A stretch of DNA of 64,000 nucleotides, taken from JAICUY01 sp035708065. GTDB lineage: Bacteria > Chloroflexota > Limnocylindria > QHBO01. The notes beneath the pieces were generated by a model. It saw nothing but the letters and a program-made list of their open reading frames with translations, ran no database searches and had not been told where the DNA came from. Made by a program: the position numbers and the translations under genes. The number at the start of each line of letters is the position of its first letter. The stretch's first letter is position 1. Positions 54,917 to 64,000 of the stretch are shown one piece after another. Location of the stretch: positions 1-64,000 of the forward strand of contig DASSTC010000049.1 of NCBI GenBank assembly GCA_035708065.1. The letters run 5' to 3'.

Positions 54917-55777
54917 TTGACACAACCGACCGCCGACCTGTCGCGCGCCGACGCGCCGCGCAGCGGCGACCGCCAGTACCACGTGGACCTGGAGCGCGGC
55001 GAGCTCGCGGAGTACGTGCTGCTCGTTGGTGACCCCGGCCGCGTGGCGAAGGTGGCGAGCCACTTCGACAGCGTGACCCTCGAGCGCAGCAATCGCGAGA
55101 TCACGACGGCCACCGGCACGTACCGCGGCATGCCGCTGAGCGTGATGTCGACCGGGATGGGAACCGACAACGTCGAGATCGTGCTCGCCGAGGTGATGGA
55201 GATCACCGATGCGCCGACGTTCATCCGCATCGGCTCGTCGGGGGCGCTGCAGCCGGAGATCGCGCTCGGGGACCTGGTGATCTCCACCGGGGCGGTGCGG
55301 CTCGAGAACACGACGGCGTTCTACGTGCGCGATGGGTACCCGGCGATCGCCCATCGCGACGTGGTCTGGGCGCTCGAATCGGCCTGTCGTGAGCTGGGCT
55401 TGGCGTACCACATCGGGCTGACGGCGACGGCCAGCGGGTTTTTCGCGCCGCAGGGGCGCCAGATGCGCACGCTCCCGGTTCGCTATCCTGAGCTCGCGGA
55501 GGAGCTGCGGCGCGAAGGCGTCGCGAACCTCGAAATGGAATCCTCGGCCCTGTTCATCCTCGCCGGGTTGGCAGGGCTCCGATCGGGAACGATCTGCGCG
55601 GCCTATGCGCAGCGTACCGACGGCACGTTCCTCGAAGGCGCGGCGAAGGAGGCCGCGGAGGCACGCTGTATCGATGCCGGGCTGGCCGGCATCCACCTGC
55701 TCTGGACGATTGATTCAGGGGACACCGGCGACGCACACGCGCGTTGGGCTTCCCTGGTCGGGCGGCAGGGCCGGTGA
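54917..55777 (+). CDS. Nucleoside phosphorylase (uridine phosphorylase-like)
   Basis: 286 residues of the PNP/UDP family. Motifs: YVLLVGDPGRVAKVASHFD (phosphate-binding start), MSVMSTGMGTDNVEIVLAEV, FIRIGSSGALQPEIALGDLVISTGAVR and the specificity segment NLEMESSALFILAGLAGLRSG with the ribose-binding Glu-Met-Glu. It splits uridine or a purine nucleoside with phosphate for salvage. The order of motifs is nearer to uridine phosphorylase than to DeoD. The start is TTG 54917; a TATACT box lies at 54841-54846. Confidence 0.85.
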   Translation: MTQPTADLSRADAPRSGDRQYHVDLERGELAEYVLLVGDPGRVAKVASHFDSVTLERSNREITTATGTYRGMPLSVMSTGMGTDNVEIVLAEVMEITDAPTFIRIGSSGALQPEIALGDLVISTGAVRLENTTAFYVRDGYPAIAHRDVVWALESACRELGLAYHIGLTATASGFFAPQGRQMRTLPVRYPELAEELRREGVANLEMESSALFILAGLAGLRSGTICAAYAQRTDGTFLEGAAKEAAEARCIDAGLAGIHLLWTIDSGDTGDAHARWASLVGRQGR

Positions 55778-55832
55778 GCATCAACGGCACACCCGGCACC
55801 TGAAAAGCCGGAAAGAAGGAGGCAACTGACCA

Positions 55833-55976
55833 ATGGCGACCGAGGCCTATTGCGTGAAGTGCAAGGCAAAGCGCGAGATGAAGAACGAGAACAAGATCAC
55901 GATGAAGAACGGCAAGCCGGCGACTGAGGGCACCTGCCCCGTCTGCGGCACCAAGATGTTCAAGATCGGCGGCTGA
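55833..55976 (+). CDS. DUF5679-type small zinc-ribbon protein
   Basis: 47 residues, starting at ATG 55833 with AAGGAGG upstream. Two CxxC pairs (AYCVKCKAKREM near residue 7 and TCPVCGTKMF near residue 35) should bind one zinc ion. The rest is basic. This matches the DUF5679 family, common in Chloroflexota and actinobacteria, of unknown function. It lies between the nucleoside phosphorylase and a strong terminator, so it may be highly expressed. Confidence 0.8.
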   Translation: MATEAYCVKCKAKREMKNENKITMKNGKPATEGTCPVCGTKMFKIGG

Positions 55977-55996
55977 TCGCTCGTTCGTAGCTCTCC

Positions 55997-56050
55997 ACGG
56001 CCGCCCGCGCCGTCCGCCGCAAGCCGGCGGGCCGCCCGGGCGGCCGTTTG
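55997..56050 (+). terminator. Probable terminator after the DUF5679 gene
   Basis: ACGGCCGCCCG (55997-56007) pairs perfectly with CGGGCGGCCGT (56037-56047); inside, CCGCCG and CGGCGG can pair. A short T-run (TTTG) follows. The region also contains the self-complementary GGCCGCCCGGGCGGCC (56030-56045). Confidence 0.6.
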
Positions 56051-56063
56051 CGTGCCACCCGGC

Positions 56064-56075
56064 TAGAATGCCGAC
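56064..56075 (+). promoter_or_regulatory. Leaderless -10 element of the ROK-gap-pgk-eno operon
   Basis: TAGAAT (56064-56069), a 6-nt spacer, then GTG 56076. No ribosome-binding site lies between. It is directly after the terminator of the preceding gene. Confidence 0.5.
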
Positions 56076-57104
56076 GTGGAGGTGGCAGCCGCTCAGCCGG
56101 TCCTGGCGATCGACCTCGGCGGCACGCAGATCCGCGCCGCGCACATCTCGCCGGACCTGACCGTCTCCTGCCGGCGCTCCATCCCCACCAACGCCCACGA
56201 GGGCGTCGACGCCGTGGTCGAGCGCGTCTGTGACCTCGCCGTCGCGGTCCGTGACGACGCGGCCAGGGCGAAGCTCCCAGCCCCTCGAGGCGCCGGCATC
56301 TCTTCGCCCGGACCGCTCGACCCGTGGCGCGGCATCGTCATGGCCACGCCGAACCTCGAGGGTTGGCACGACGTTCCGCTGGCCCGGCGCGTCGAGGAGG
56401 CGATCCGCCTCCCGAGCTTTCTCGAGCGCGATACGCAGGTGGCGGTCATCACCGAGTGGCGCTTCGGCGCAGGCCGAGGAGCGAGGACCGTGATCTACGT
56501 CACCGTCTCGACCGGCATCGGCGGCGGCATCGTGCTCGACGGCCGGCAGCTCATCGGCCCCGACGGCACGGCCGGCGAGGTGGGCCATCTCACGGTGGAG
56601 CTCGACGGACCGCTGTGCGGCGACGGGCAGCCCGGCCACGCCGAGGCGATCGGGTCAGGGACCGCCATCGCCCGCGAGGGGCGCGCGCTTCTCGAGCGTG
56701 GCGCGTCGGCGGAGCTTGCCACGCTCGCCGCGCAGAGCGGAGCCGACGTCGATGCCGCGCTGGTGGCAACAGCCGCCGACGCCGGCGATCCCGCCTGCCG
56801 CGCCATCCTCGCCCGGGCCTGGACGGCGGTCGGCGCCATGGCGGCGGGGCTGGTCAACCTGCTCAATCCTGACGTCATCGTCTTTGGCGGCGGTATCAGC
56901 AAGCATCGGCCTGACATGCTCGTTGCCGTACGCGAAGAGATCGAGCGGCGTGCCTTCGAACGACCGGCACGTCGCGTGCGGGTCGAGCCGGCGCAGCATT
57001 CGGACGACGTCTCGCTGCTCGGCTGGGTGCCGCTGTGGAATGAACGAATCGACGATCCGGCCTTCGGCCGGCACGTCTCGCAGTACCTGGAGGAACCGGA
57101 GTGA
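56076..57104 (+). CDS. ROK-family glucokinase
   Basis: Predicted to phosphorylate glucose at the head of the following glycolytic genes. 342 residues. ATP-binding VLAIDLGGTQIRAAHIS, phosphate-2 loop VSTGIGGGIVLDG and GEVGHLTVELDG (metal-linked His) are ROK hallmarks; the catalytic Asp is in FLERDTQVAV. The zinc motif CxCGxxGCxE is altered to CGDGQPGHAE, so two of three cysteines are replaced by Asp and His. It overlaps gap by 4 nt (GTGA). Sugar specificity is inferred from context. Confidence 0.85.
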   Translation: MEVAAAQPVLAIDLGGTQIRAAHISPDLTVSCRRSIPTNAHEGVDAVVERVCDLAVAVRDDAARAKLPAPRGAGISSPGPLDPWRGIVMATPNLEGWHDVPLARRVEEAIRLPSFLERDTQVAVITEWRFGAGRGARTVIYVTVSTGIGGGIVLDGRQLIGPDGTAGEVGHLTVELDGPLCGDGQPGHAEAIGSGTAIAREGRALLERGASAELATLAAQSGADVDAALVATAADAGDPACRAILARAWTAVGAMAAGLVNLLNPDVIVFGGGISKHRPDMLVAVREEIERRAFERPARRVRVEPAQHSDDVSLLGWVPLWNERIDDPAFGRHVSQYLEEPE

Positions 57105-58111
57105 CGACGCGCATCGGCATCAATGGCTTCGGCCGCATCGGTCGGCAGAGCCTGAAGGCGATCCTTGAACGGCACCCCGACGAGCTCGACGTCGTCGGGA
57201 TCAACGACCTGCAGCCCGTCGCGACCAGCGCGCACCTGTTCAAGTACGACTCGACCTACGGCCGGTTCGACGGCGAGGTGAGCGCCGACGACGACGAGAT
57301 CGTGGTCGACGGCCATCGGATCCGCGCCTCGAGCGAGAAGGACCCGGCCGCGCTGCCCTGGAAGGAGCTGGGCGTCGACATCGTCATCGAGTCGACCGGG
57401 ATCTTCACCGATGCGAACAAGGCACGTGCCCACCTCGACGCCGGTGCGCGCAAGGTGATCATCAGCGCTCCGGCGAAGAACGAGGACGTCACGATCGTGC
57501 TTGGCGTCAACCAGGACGTCTACGACCCGGCGAAGCACGACATCGTGAGCAACGCCTCGTGCACCACCAACGGGCTGGCCCTGCCGGCGAAGGTCGTCTT
57601 CGACTGCTTTGGCATCGAGCACGGGCTGATGACCACGGTGCACAGCTACACCAACGACCAGAACGTGCTCGACGTGTTCCACAAGGACCTGCGTCGCGCT
57701 CGATCGGCCGGACAGAACATCATTCCGACCACGACCGGCGCCGCCAAGGCGCTTGCCCTGGTGATCCCGCAGCTCAAGGGCCGATTCGACGGCTTCTCGC
57801 TGCGCGTGCCGACCCCGACGGTGAGCATCATCGACTTCGTGGCGGTCACCTCGAAGCCGGTGACCGCCGAGAGCGCCAACCAGGCCCTGCGCGAGGCGGC
57901 CGAGGGGTCGATGAACGGGCTGCTCGGCTACACCGAGGAGGAGCTGGTGAGCATGGACTTCAAGGGTGACCCGCACAGCTCGATCATCGACGCCAGGTCG
58001 ACCATGGTCGCCGGCGACAACCTGCTGAAGGTGATCGCCTGGTACGACAACGAATGGGGCTACAGCTGCCGCGTCGCCGACCTCGCCGCCTTCATGGCCG
58101 AGCGGCTGTAG
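57101..58111 (+). CDS. gap: Glyceraldehyde-3-phosphate dehydrogenase
   Basis: Oxidises glyceraldehyde 3-phosphate to 1,3-bisphosphoglycerate with NAD. 336 residues. Rossmann start RIGINGFGRIGRQSLKAIL, active-site Cys in SNASCTTNGLALP, catalytic His in MTTVHSYTNDQN, and the C-terminal WYDNEWGYSCRVADL. Second gene of a glucokinase-gap-pgk-eno operon that covers the upper entry and lower payoff phase of glycolysis. It starts with GTG in the overlap with the ROK gene and is 7 nt from pgk. Confidence 0.97.
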   Translation: MTTRIGINGFGRIGRQSLKAILERHPDELDVVGINDLQPVATSAHLFKYDSTYGRFDGEVSADDDEIVVDGHRIRASSEKDPAALPWKELGVDIVIESTGIFTDANKARAHLDAGARKVIISAPAKNEDVTIVLGVNQDVYDPAKHDIVSNASCTTNGLALPAKVVFDCFGIEHGLMTTVHSYTNDQNVLDVFHKDLRRARSAGQNIIPTTTGAAKALALVIPQLKGRFDGFSLRVPTPTVSIIDFVAVTSKPVTAESANQALREAAEGSMNGLLGYTEEELVSMDFKGDPHSSIIDARSTMVAGDNLLKVIAWYDNEWGYSCRVADLAAFMAERL

Positions 58112-58118
58112 CCGGCCC

Positions 58119-59321
58119 ATGGACAAGAAGACGGTCCGCGACATCGACGTTCACGGGAAGCGCGTCTTCCTGCGCGCCGATCTCAACGTGCCGCTCGACG
58201 ATGGCCGCATCACCGACGACACGCGCATCAGGGCCAGCCTGCCGACGATCATCTACCTGCTCGAGCGCGGGGCGAGCGTGATCCTGGCCAGCCACCTAGG
58301 TCGGCCGAAGGGCAAGATCAACGACGCGCTGCGCCTGAAGCCGGTCGCTGATCGGCTGGCGCAGCTGCTCGGTCGGCCGGTGCGCATGACCGGCGACGCG
58401 CTCGGCCCGGGTGTGCAGGTCGCGGTCGACAAGCTGCGGCCGGGCGACCTGCTCATGCTCGAGAACCTGCGCTTCCACGCCGAGGAGGAGGCCAACGGAG
58501 AGGAGTTCTCGAGGGCCCTGGCCGGCCTGGCCGACGTGTACGTCGACGACGCCTTCGGCTCGGCGCATCGGGCGCACGCCAGCACCGAGGGAATCACCCA
58601 CTTCCTGCCGAGTGTCGCGGGGCTGCTGATGGAGCGCGAGGTGGACTCGCTGTCGCGGCTGCTCGAACGTCCGCCCAAGCCGTTCCACGCGATCATCGGC
58701 GGGGCGAAGGTGACCGGCAAGCTCGAGGTCCTCAACGCGCTGCTGAGCCGCTGCCAGGCGATCCTGGTAGGCGGCGGCATGGCCAACACGTTTCTGGCCG
58801 CGAAGGGCGCCGCTCTCGGCAAGAGCCTGGTCGAGACCGATCAGCTCGACAACGCGCGCGCTCTCATGACCGAGGCGCGCCGCAAGCGCGTGCGCTTCAT
58901 GGTGCCGACCGATGTCGTCATCGCGCCGCAGATCCATCATCGTGCCTCGACCGAGGTGGTCGGCATCAACGAGGTGCCGAAGGACTGGATGGTCGTCGAC
59001 ATCGGCCCGCAGACGGTGGCGGCCTATACCGAGCACCTGGCCAAGGCCAAGACCGTCTTCTGGAACGGGCCGATGGGCGTCTTCGAGATCAAGCAGTTCT
59101 CCGAGGGGACGACCGCCATCGCGCAGTTCCTGGCGGAACAGACGCGCAAGGGTGTCATCACCATCGTCGGAGGCGGCGACTCGGTCGCCGCGGTCGAGCA
59201 GCTTGGCATTGCCGATCAGATGACCCACGTCTCGACCGGCGGCGGCGCGTCGCTCGAGTTCATCGAGGGCAAGACGCTGCCGGGCGTCGCGGCGCTGGCC
59301 GACTGCGAGGCGGCGGCATGA
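58119..59321 (+). CDS. pgk: Phosphoglycerate kinase
   Basis: Transfers the acyl phosphate of 1,3-bisphosphoglycerate to ADP. 400 residues. N-terminal VFLRADLNVPLDDGRITDDTR and ASHLGRPKGK bind the substrate, MLENLRFHAEEE follows, and the C-terminal nucleotide domain has FHAIIGGAKVTGKLEVL, VFWNGPMGVFE and VGGGDSVAAVEQLG. It overlaps eno by 4 nt (ATGA). Confidence 0.97.
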   Translation: MDKKTVRDIDVHGKRVFLRADLNVPLDDGRITDDTRIRASLPTIIYLLERGASVILASHLGRPKGKINDALRLKPVADRLAQLLGRPVRMTGDALGPGVQVAVDKLRPGDLLMLENLRFHAEEEANGEEFSRALAGLADVYVDDAFGSAHRAHASTEGITHFLPSVAGLLMEREVDSLSRLLERPPKPFHAIIGGAKVTGKLEVLNALLSRCQAILVGGGMANTFLAAKGAALGKSLVETDQLDNARALMTEARRKRVRFMVPTDVVIAPQIHHRASTEVVGINEVPKDWMVVDIGPQTVAAYTEHLAKAKTVFWNGPMGVFEIKQFSEGTTAIAQFLAEQTRKGVITIVGGGDSVAAVEQLGIADQMTHVSTGGGASLEFIEGKTLPGVAALADCEAAA

Positions 59322-60604
59322 CGACGCTCATCGAGGACGTCATCGCGCGCGAGATCCTCGACTCGCGCGGCAATCCGACGGTCGAGGTCGACGTCTTCCT
59401 GGAGGGCGGTGCGGTCGGGACGGCGATGGTGCCGTCAGGTGCCTCGACCGGCGCCCACGAGGCAGTCGAGCTGCGCGACGGTGACGCGTCGCGCTATGGC
59501 GGCAAGGGCGTGCTTCAGGCGGTTCGGAACGTGAACGAGGTGCTGCGTCCGGAGCTGCTCGGAACCGATGCCGTCGACCAGGTCAGCCTCGATCGGCTGC
59601 TGATCGACCTCGACGGCTCCCCGAACAAGTCGGCGCTGGGCGCGAACGCGCTGCTCGGGGTGTCGGTCGCCGCGGCGCACGCCGCCGCCGAAGCGGTCGA
59701 GCTGCCGTTGTTCCGCTACCTCGGCGGCGTCGGCGCGCGGGTCCTGCCGGTGCCGATGGTCAACATCCTCAACGGTGGCAAGCATGCCATCGACTCGACC
59801 GATTTCCAGGAGTTCATGATCGTGCCGCTCGGTGCGCCGAGCTTCCGCGAGGCCGTGCGCTGGGCAGCCGAGACGTTCCATGCGCTCGGGGCGCTGCTCC
59901 ATGAGCGCGGCTTCGCCACGACCGTCGGCGACGAGGGTGGCTATGCCCCGAGCCTGGGCAGCAACGAGGACGCCATCGCGGCGGTGGTGGATGCCATCCG
60001 CCGCGCAGGCTACGAGCCTGGCGAGCAGATTGCCATTGCGCTCGACCCGGCGGCCACCGAGCTGTACCACGACGGGTCGTACGGGCTCGCGCGCGAGGGC
60101 CGCACGCTGACCAGCGACGAGATGGTCGACTTCTGGGCCGACTGGGTGGAGCGTTACCCGATCGTGTCCCTCGAGGACGGCCTGGCCGAGGATGACTGGG
60201 GCGGCTGGCGGGCGCTCACCGAGCGGCTCGGCGATCGGGTCCAGCTGGTCGGCGACGACCTGTTCGTGACGAACACCGAGCGGCTGGGGCGCGGCATCGC
60301 CGAGGGCAGCGCCAACTCGGTGCTCATCAAGCTGAACCAGATCGGCACGCTGACCGAGACCGTCGAGGCCGTCGAGCTGGCGCATCGCGCTGGCTGGACG
60401 GCGGTGATCAGCCACCGCTCGGGCGAGACGGAGGACACCACGATCTCCGACCTGTCCGTCGCCCTGGGAACCGGTCAGATCAAGACCGGCTCGATGTCAC
60501 GTGGCGAGCGGACGGCGAAGTACAACCGCCTGCTGCGGATCGAGGAAGAGCTCGGCGATGCGGCGGTGTACGCCGGCGCTCGCGCATTCGCGGCGAACCG
60601 CTAG
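59318..60604 (+). CDS. eno: Enolase
   Basis: Dehydrates 2-phosphoglycerate to phosphoenolpyruvate. 428 residues. Signature motifs: REILDSRGNPTVEVDVFL, PSGASTGAHEAVELRDGD, the metal ligand Glu/Asp in VSLEDGLAEDDWGGW and QLVGDDLFVTN, the catalytic Lys in LIKLNQIGTLTET, and the SHRSGETEDT loop near the C-terminus. The stop shares the sequence CTAG with the stop of the convergent rpsT gene. Confidence 0.97.
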   Translation: MTTLIEDVIAREILDSRGNPTVEVDVFLEGGAVGTAMVPSGASTGAHEAVELRDGDASRYGGKGVLQAVRNVNEVLRPELLGTDAVDQVSLDRLLIDLDGSPNKSALGANALLGVSVAAAHAAAEAVELPLFRYLGGVGARVLPVPMVNILNGGKHAIDSTDFQEFMIVPLGAPSFREAVRWAAETFHALGALLHERGFATTVGDEGGYAPSLGSNEDAIAAVVDAIRRAGYEPGEQIAIALDPAATELYHDGSYGLAREGRTLTSDEMVDFWADWVERYPIVSLEDGLAEDDWGGWRALTERLGDRVQLVGDDLFVTNTERLGRGIAEGSANSVLIKLNQIGTLTETVEAVELAHRAGWTAVISHRSGETEDTTISDLSVALGTGQIKTGSMSRGERTAKYNRLLRIEEELGDAAVYAGARAFAANR

Positions 60605-61128
60605 CTCTCGGCGGACTCGTCCCCGTCGGTCTGCTTGCGTCGCCGCGCGGCGGCCGATTCGCGGCTCGCGCGGGTGACCGCCACCTTCGCCTTGCCGGCC
60701 GCGGTTCGCGGACGGTCGGCGGCCTTGCCAGCGGCGGCCTTCGAGGCCTTCGCGGCGGCGACCTTCTTGCGCTGGGCCGTCTTGCTGGCGGTCGTGCGCT
60801 TGCGCGCCGTGCTCGGCGCGCCGGCTGCCTCGTCGAGCAGGTGTGCGGCGTTGGCCTTCGCCATCAGCCGGCTCTTCCGACGGGCGGCGTTGTTCGGATG
60901 GATGATCCCCTTCTCGGCAGCCTTGTCGAGGGCGCTGACCGCCGCGGCGACGGCCTCGGCGCCATCGCCGTCGGTCCGGCCGAGCGCGATGCTGGAGGCG
61001 CGCTGGACGAGCGTCCGCGCCGCGCTCCGGGTGCGCTGATTGACGGCGTGCCGGCGCACGGCCTGCCGAACGCGCTTGAGTGCCTGGGGCGTGCGGGCGC
61101 CCTTCCAGGTACGAGCCTTTCTTGCCAC
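60601..61128 (-). CDS. rpsT: 30S ribosomal protein bS20 with long basic C-terminal tail
   Basis: The first 95 residues are a normal bS20 (ALKRVRQAVRRHAVNQRTRSA, DKAAEKGIIHPNNAARRKSRLM). A tail of about 75 residues follows, rich in Lys, Ala, Arg and Thr (TARKRTTASKTAQRKKVAA), like the tails of histone H1-type proteins. Total 175 residues, about twice the usual length. Start GTG 61128, with GAGG upstream. It faces eno and lies upstream, in opposite orientation, of the VanW gene and lepA. Confidence 0.93.
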   Translation of the reverse strand: MARKARTWKGARTPQALKRVRQAVRRHAVNQRTRSAARTLVQRASSIALGRTDGDGAEAVAAAVSALDKAAEKGIIHPNNAARRKSRLMAKANAAHLLDEAAGAPSTARKRTTASKTAQRKKVAAAKASKAAAGKAADRPRTAAGKAKVAVTRASRESAAARRRKQTDGDESAES

Positions 61129-61162
61129 GTGGGGTCCTCAGCGGGGGATGAGCATGCAAATC

Positions 61163-61219
61163 GCGCCTCATCGCGAGGCGCCGGTCGGTCAGTATAGCAT
61201 CGGTGGCGCGGTGCGCCAA
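61163..61219 (-). promoter_or_regulatory. rpsT promoter and leader hairpin
   Basis: On the minus strand TTGGCG (61219-61214), 17 nt, TATACT (61196-61191): the best -35/-10 pair in the window. In the leader GCGCCTC (61181-61175 side) and GAGGCGC form a 7-bp hairpin with a 5-nt loop (61163-61181), about 35 nt before the start codon. It could be an autoregulatory site for bS20, but this is not proven. Confidence 0.6.
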
Positions 61220-61403
61220 AACGGGCTACTCGACAGACGGCCGCCCAGCGGCGATACTGCGCCCGCGCCGGGTTTGCAGCGCCCGCCGCAACCATTCGCG
61301 CGACTCAGACGTCAGTAGGGGAGACAACTCCGGCAGTGCCTGCCGAGACCATGCAGCCCGAGCACTCCGGCGACGCACCGCGTTCCGCTCGCACCGTGAG
61401 CCG

Positions 61404-63296
61404 ATGACGACCACCACCCTGACCACACCCCGCCTGCACCCCGGATCGGTTCTCGGAACGCCGTCGGGACGGCGCGCCGCACTCCTCGGTTTCGTCGCGA
61501 CCCTGCTCCTCGCCCTGCTACTGCTGGTCGGCGCGTCGCTGGCGGTCGACATCACCAGTCGCGGCGCGATCATGCCGGGCGTCAGCGTGGCGGGTGCGAA
61601 TCTCGGAGGACTCACGCGCAGCCAGGCGGCGGACCGACTGAACGCGTCGCTGCCATCGCTCAGCAGCGGTACGGCGACGGTCGTCGTCGACGGCCAGCCG
61701 GTGAGCGTGCCATACGCCCGCATCGGGCGCGGCTACGAGACCGACGCCATGCTCGATGCCGCCCTCGGTGTGGCGCGCGACGGCAATCCACTGTCGGATG
61801 GGATCGCTCGCCTCCGCACGCTCTTGCGGGGGACCTCCATTCCGGTCCAGGTGCACGCCTATGACGCCGATGCCATCGATGCCGTGGTCGCCGAGATCGG
61901 CCAGCGCTTCGCCCGCCAGCCGGTCGCCGCGACGGTGGAGAGCGTTGACCAGGGCTTCGAGGTGACGCCCGCGAGCGATGGTGCGCGGCTCGATGACGCC
62001 GCGCTGCGCGCGCAGCTGGCTGCGGCGGTCGACACCCCGAATCCGGCAGACGTGACGATCTCGATGGCGACGGTCCGCGTGCCGGCGATGGTCAGCACCG
62101 TCGACGCCCAGGCGGTGGCGCGTCGAGCCGAGGCGATGATCGCCGAGCCGCTCGAGCTCGACGTGGCGGACGACGATCCGTTGAAGCTGAGCGTCAAGCA
62201 GCTGCGCGCGCTGGTTGCCTTCGAGAAGGTGGCCGGCAGCCCCTACGGCGTGCATCTGGATGTCGTTGGCCTGCGGAAGCAGCTCGACAAGTTCGGCGAT
62301 GAGGTCTCGCGCAAGCCGCGCGACGCGACGTTCGTCTTCGGCGCGAACGGGATCACCGGCGTCAAGCCGGCAGTCGATGGCCGCGAGCTCGACATCGATG
62401 CCTCGGTCGCATCGATCAGCGCCGCCCTCGTCGCCCGTGGCGACGGGACGCCGACGCCGAAGGCCGAGCTGGTGATGAGCGTCACGCCCGCGCCGCTGAG
62501 CACCAAGGCGGCCGAGGCGGCGGTATCCAAGATGCGCCGCTTCTCGACCTGGACGACGTGGTACGTGCCGGGCGAGAGCAACTACTGGGGCGCGAACATC
62601 AGCATCCCGGCACGCGACCTCGACGGCTACGTGCTCGGCCCCGGCGAGTGGTTCAGCTTCTGGAACGGCATCGGCCCGGTGAGCACCTCGCGCGGCTATG
62701 GGTACGGCGGCGTGATCATCAACGGCCGGAGCTATCCGACCGGGGCGCTGGCCGGCGGCATCTGCTCGACCTCGACCACGCTGTTCAACGCGGCGATGCG
62801 GGCGGGTCTGGAGATCGGCGACCGGACGAACCACTCTTACTACATCACGCGCTACCCGGTCGGCCTGGACGCGACGGTGCTGAAGACCGATACGTCGGTC
62901 ACCGACATGACGTTCCGCAATGACACTCAGAACCCGATCGTCATCCGCTCCTACACCGGCAGCGGCTTCGTCCGTTTCGACCTGTGGGGCGTGCCGGACG
63001 GTCGCACGGTCAGCCTGTCGAAAGCATCGACCTCGAACCACGTCTCGGCGCGCGACACCACGGTCGTCAACCCGAACATGAAGCCGGGCACCGCCAAGCG
63101 CGTCGAGTACCCGCATGACGGCTTCCATGCCGTGGTGTCGCGGACGGTGCGAGCCAAGGACGGCAGCGTGCTGCACCACGACGTGTGGGAGAGCTTCTAC
63201 CGCGTGGTGAACGGCATCACCGAGGTCGGACCGACGCCCAAGGCGCCTCCTCCGCCGCCGTCGGCCTCCCCGAGCCCCAGCCCGTCGGGCGGCTGA
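61404..63296 (+). CDS. VanW-domain protein with peptidoglycan-binding-like domains
   Basis: 630 residues from ATG 61404; the open frame further upstream overlaps the rpsT promoter and is ignored. One N-terminal membrane anchor (LLGFVATLLLALLLLVGASLAV). Two PG_binding_4-like domains (about 60-180 and 205-330; GVSVAGANLGGLTRSQAADRL marks the first). The VanW domain (about 375-540) shows PARDLDGYVLGPGEWFSFW, YGGVIINGRSYPTGALAGGICSTST and RTNHSYYITRYPVGLDATV. A C-terminal G5-like strand region and a Pro/Ser tail follow. Likely an envelope protein; enzymatic activity of VanW domains is not established. Confidence 0.85.
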   Translation: MTTTTLTTPRLHPGSVLGTPSGRRAALLGFVATLLLALLLLVGASLAVDITSRGAIMPGVSVAGANLGGLTRSQAADRLNASLPSLSSGTATVVVDGQPVSVPYARIGRGYETDAMLDAALGVARDGNPLSDGIARLRTLLRGTSIPVQVHAYDADAIDAVVAEIGQRFARQPVAATVESVDQGFEVTPASDGARLDDAALRAQLAAAVDTPNPADVTISMATVRVPAMVSTVDAQAVARRAEAMIAEPLELDVADDDPLKLSVKQLRALVAFEKVAGSPYGVHLDVVGLRKQLDKFGDEVSRKPRDATFVFGANGITGVKPAVDGRELDIDASVASISAALVARGDGTPTPKAELVMSVTPAPLSTKAAEAAVSKMRRFSTWTTWYVPGESNYWGANISIPARDLDGYVLGPGEWFSFWNGIGPVSTSRGYGYGGVIINGRSYPTGALAGGICSTSTTLFNAAMRAGLEIGDRTNHSYYITRYPVGLDATVLKTDTSVTDMTFRNDTQNPIVIRSYTGSGFVRFDLWGVPDGRTVSLSKASTSNHVSARDTTVVNPNMKPGTAKRVEYPHDGFHAVVSRTVRAKDGSVLHHDVWESFYRVVNGITEVGPTPKAPPPPPSASPSPSPSGG

Positions 63297-63369
63297 CGCC
63301 GCAGCGTCAGTCGAGCGCGCGCCGCGCCGCCGGCGGCTCGCCGCATCGGTCTTCGATAGACTCGGCCCG

Positions 63370-64000
<631 letters not shown>

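Overview
The window is about 70% G+C, gene-dense and chromosomal. It has no insertion sequences, prophage or CRISPR. Gene content (monoderm-type haem genes including hemQ, a T-box leuS leader, an actinobacterial-style pyr leader, udgX, imuA-imuB-dnaE2, comEC-comEA, cell-wall-binding and VanW-type surface proteins) suggests a high-GC monoderm bacterium. An uncultured Chloroflexota, possibly Limnocylindria-like, is my best guess. This is inference from content and style, not from a marker search.

Layout. 1-10 kb: tail of a P-type metal ATPase, pyrG, a degenerate M3-like protein, rho, two cell-wall hydrolases, then obgE-nadD-rsfS. 10-15 kb (minus strand): comEA-comEC-HD protein-holA. 15-18.5 kb (minus): a leucine T-box leader driving a GNAT acetyltransferase and leuS, with a complete tRNA-Ala(GGC) gene lying inside the T-box leader. 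18.5-21 kb: SRPBCC protein, UdgX, a lipoprotein and a DUF1990 protein. 21-29 kb (minus): a compact haem operon hemA-C-D-B-Q-L-E-H with overlapping stops and starts. 29-41 kb: an SOS mutasome region (imuA-imuB-DUF6504 and dnaE2). The two transcription units carry identical LexA-type operators, and imuB and dnaE2 each contain a related palindromic DNA insert in frame. Unrelated genes lie between them (TauE/SafE, PRC-barrel, RibD-C, LLM oxidoreductase, cell-wall-binding protein). 41-46 kb: glycosyltransferases, VIT-family transporter, DUF4349 lipoprotein. 46-51 kb: carA - membrane glycosyltransferase - carB behind a PyrR-type leader. CarB lacks the allosteric domain. 51-56 kb: membrane protein, lamin-tail/OB-fold surface protein, nucleoside phosphorylase, DUF5679 zinc ribbon. 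56-61 kb: ROK glucokinase-gap-pgk-eno, a glycolytic operon. 61-64 kb: rpsT (minus) with a basic tail, a VanW protein, and the start of lepA.

Expression style. Many genes have a TA-rich -10 hexamer only 6-8 nt before the start codon, so leaderless mRNAs appear common. Within operons, ATGA or GTGA stop/start overlaps dominate.

The most unusual signals are: the tRNA gene inside a T-box riboswitch; the palindromic inserts shared by imuB and dnaE2; the strongly over-represented 9-mer GACCGATGC across the whole window in all reading frames; and the carA leader, which combines a sequestered ribosome-binding site with an intrinsic terminator inside the first codons.
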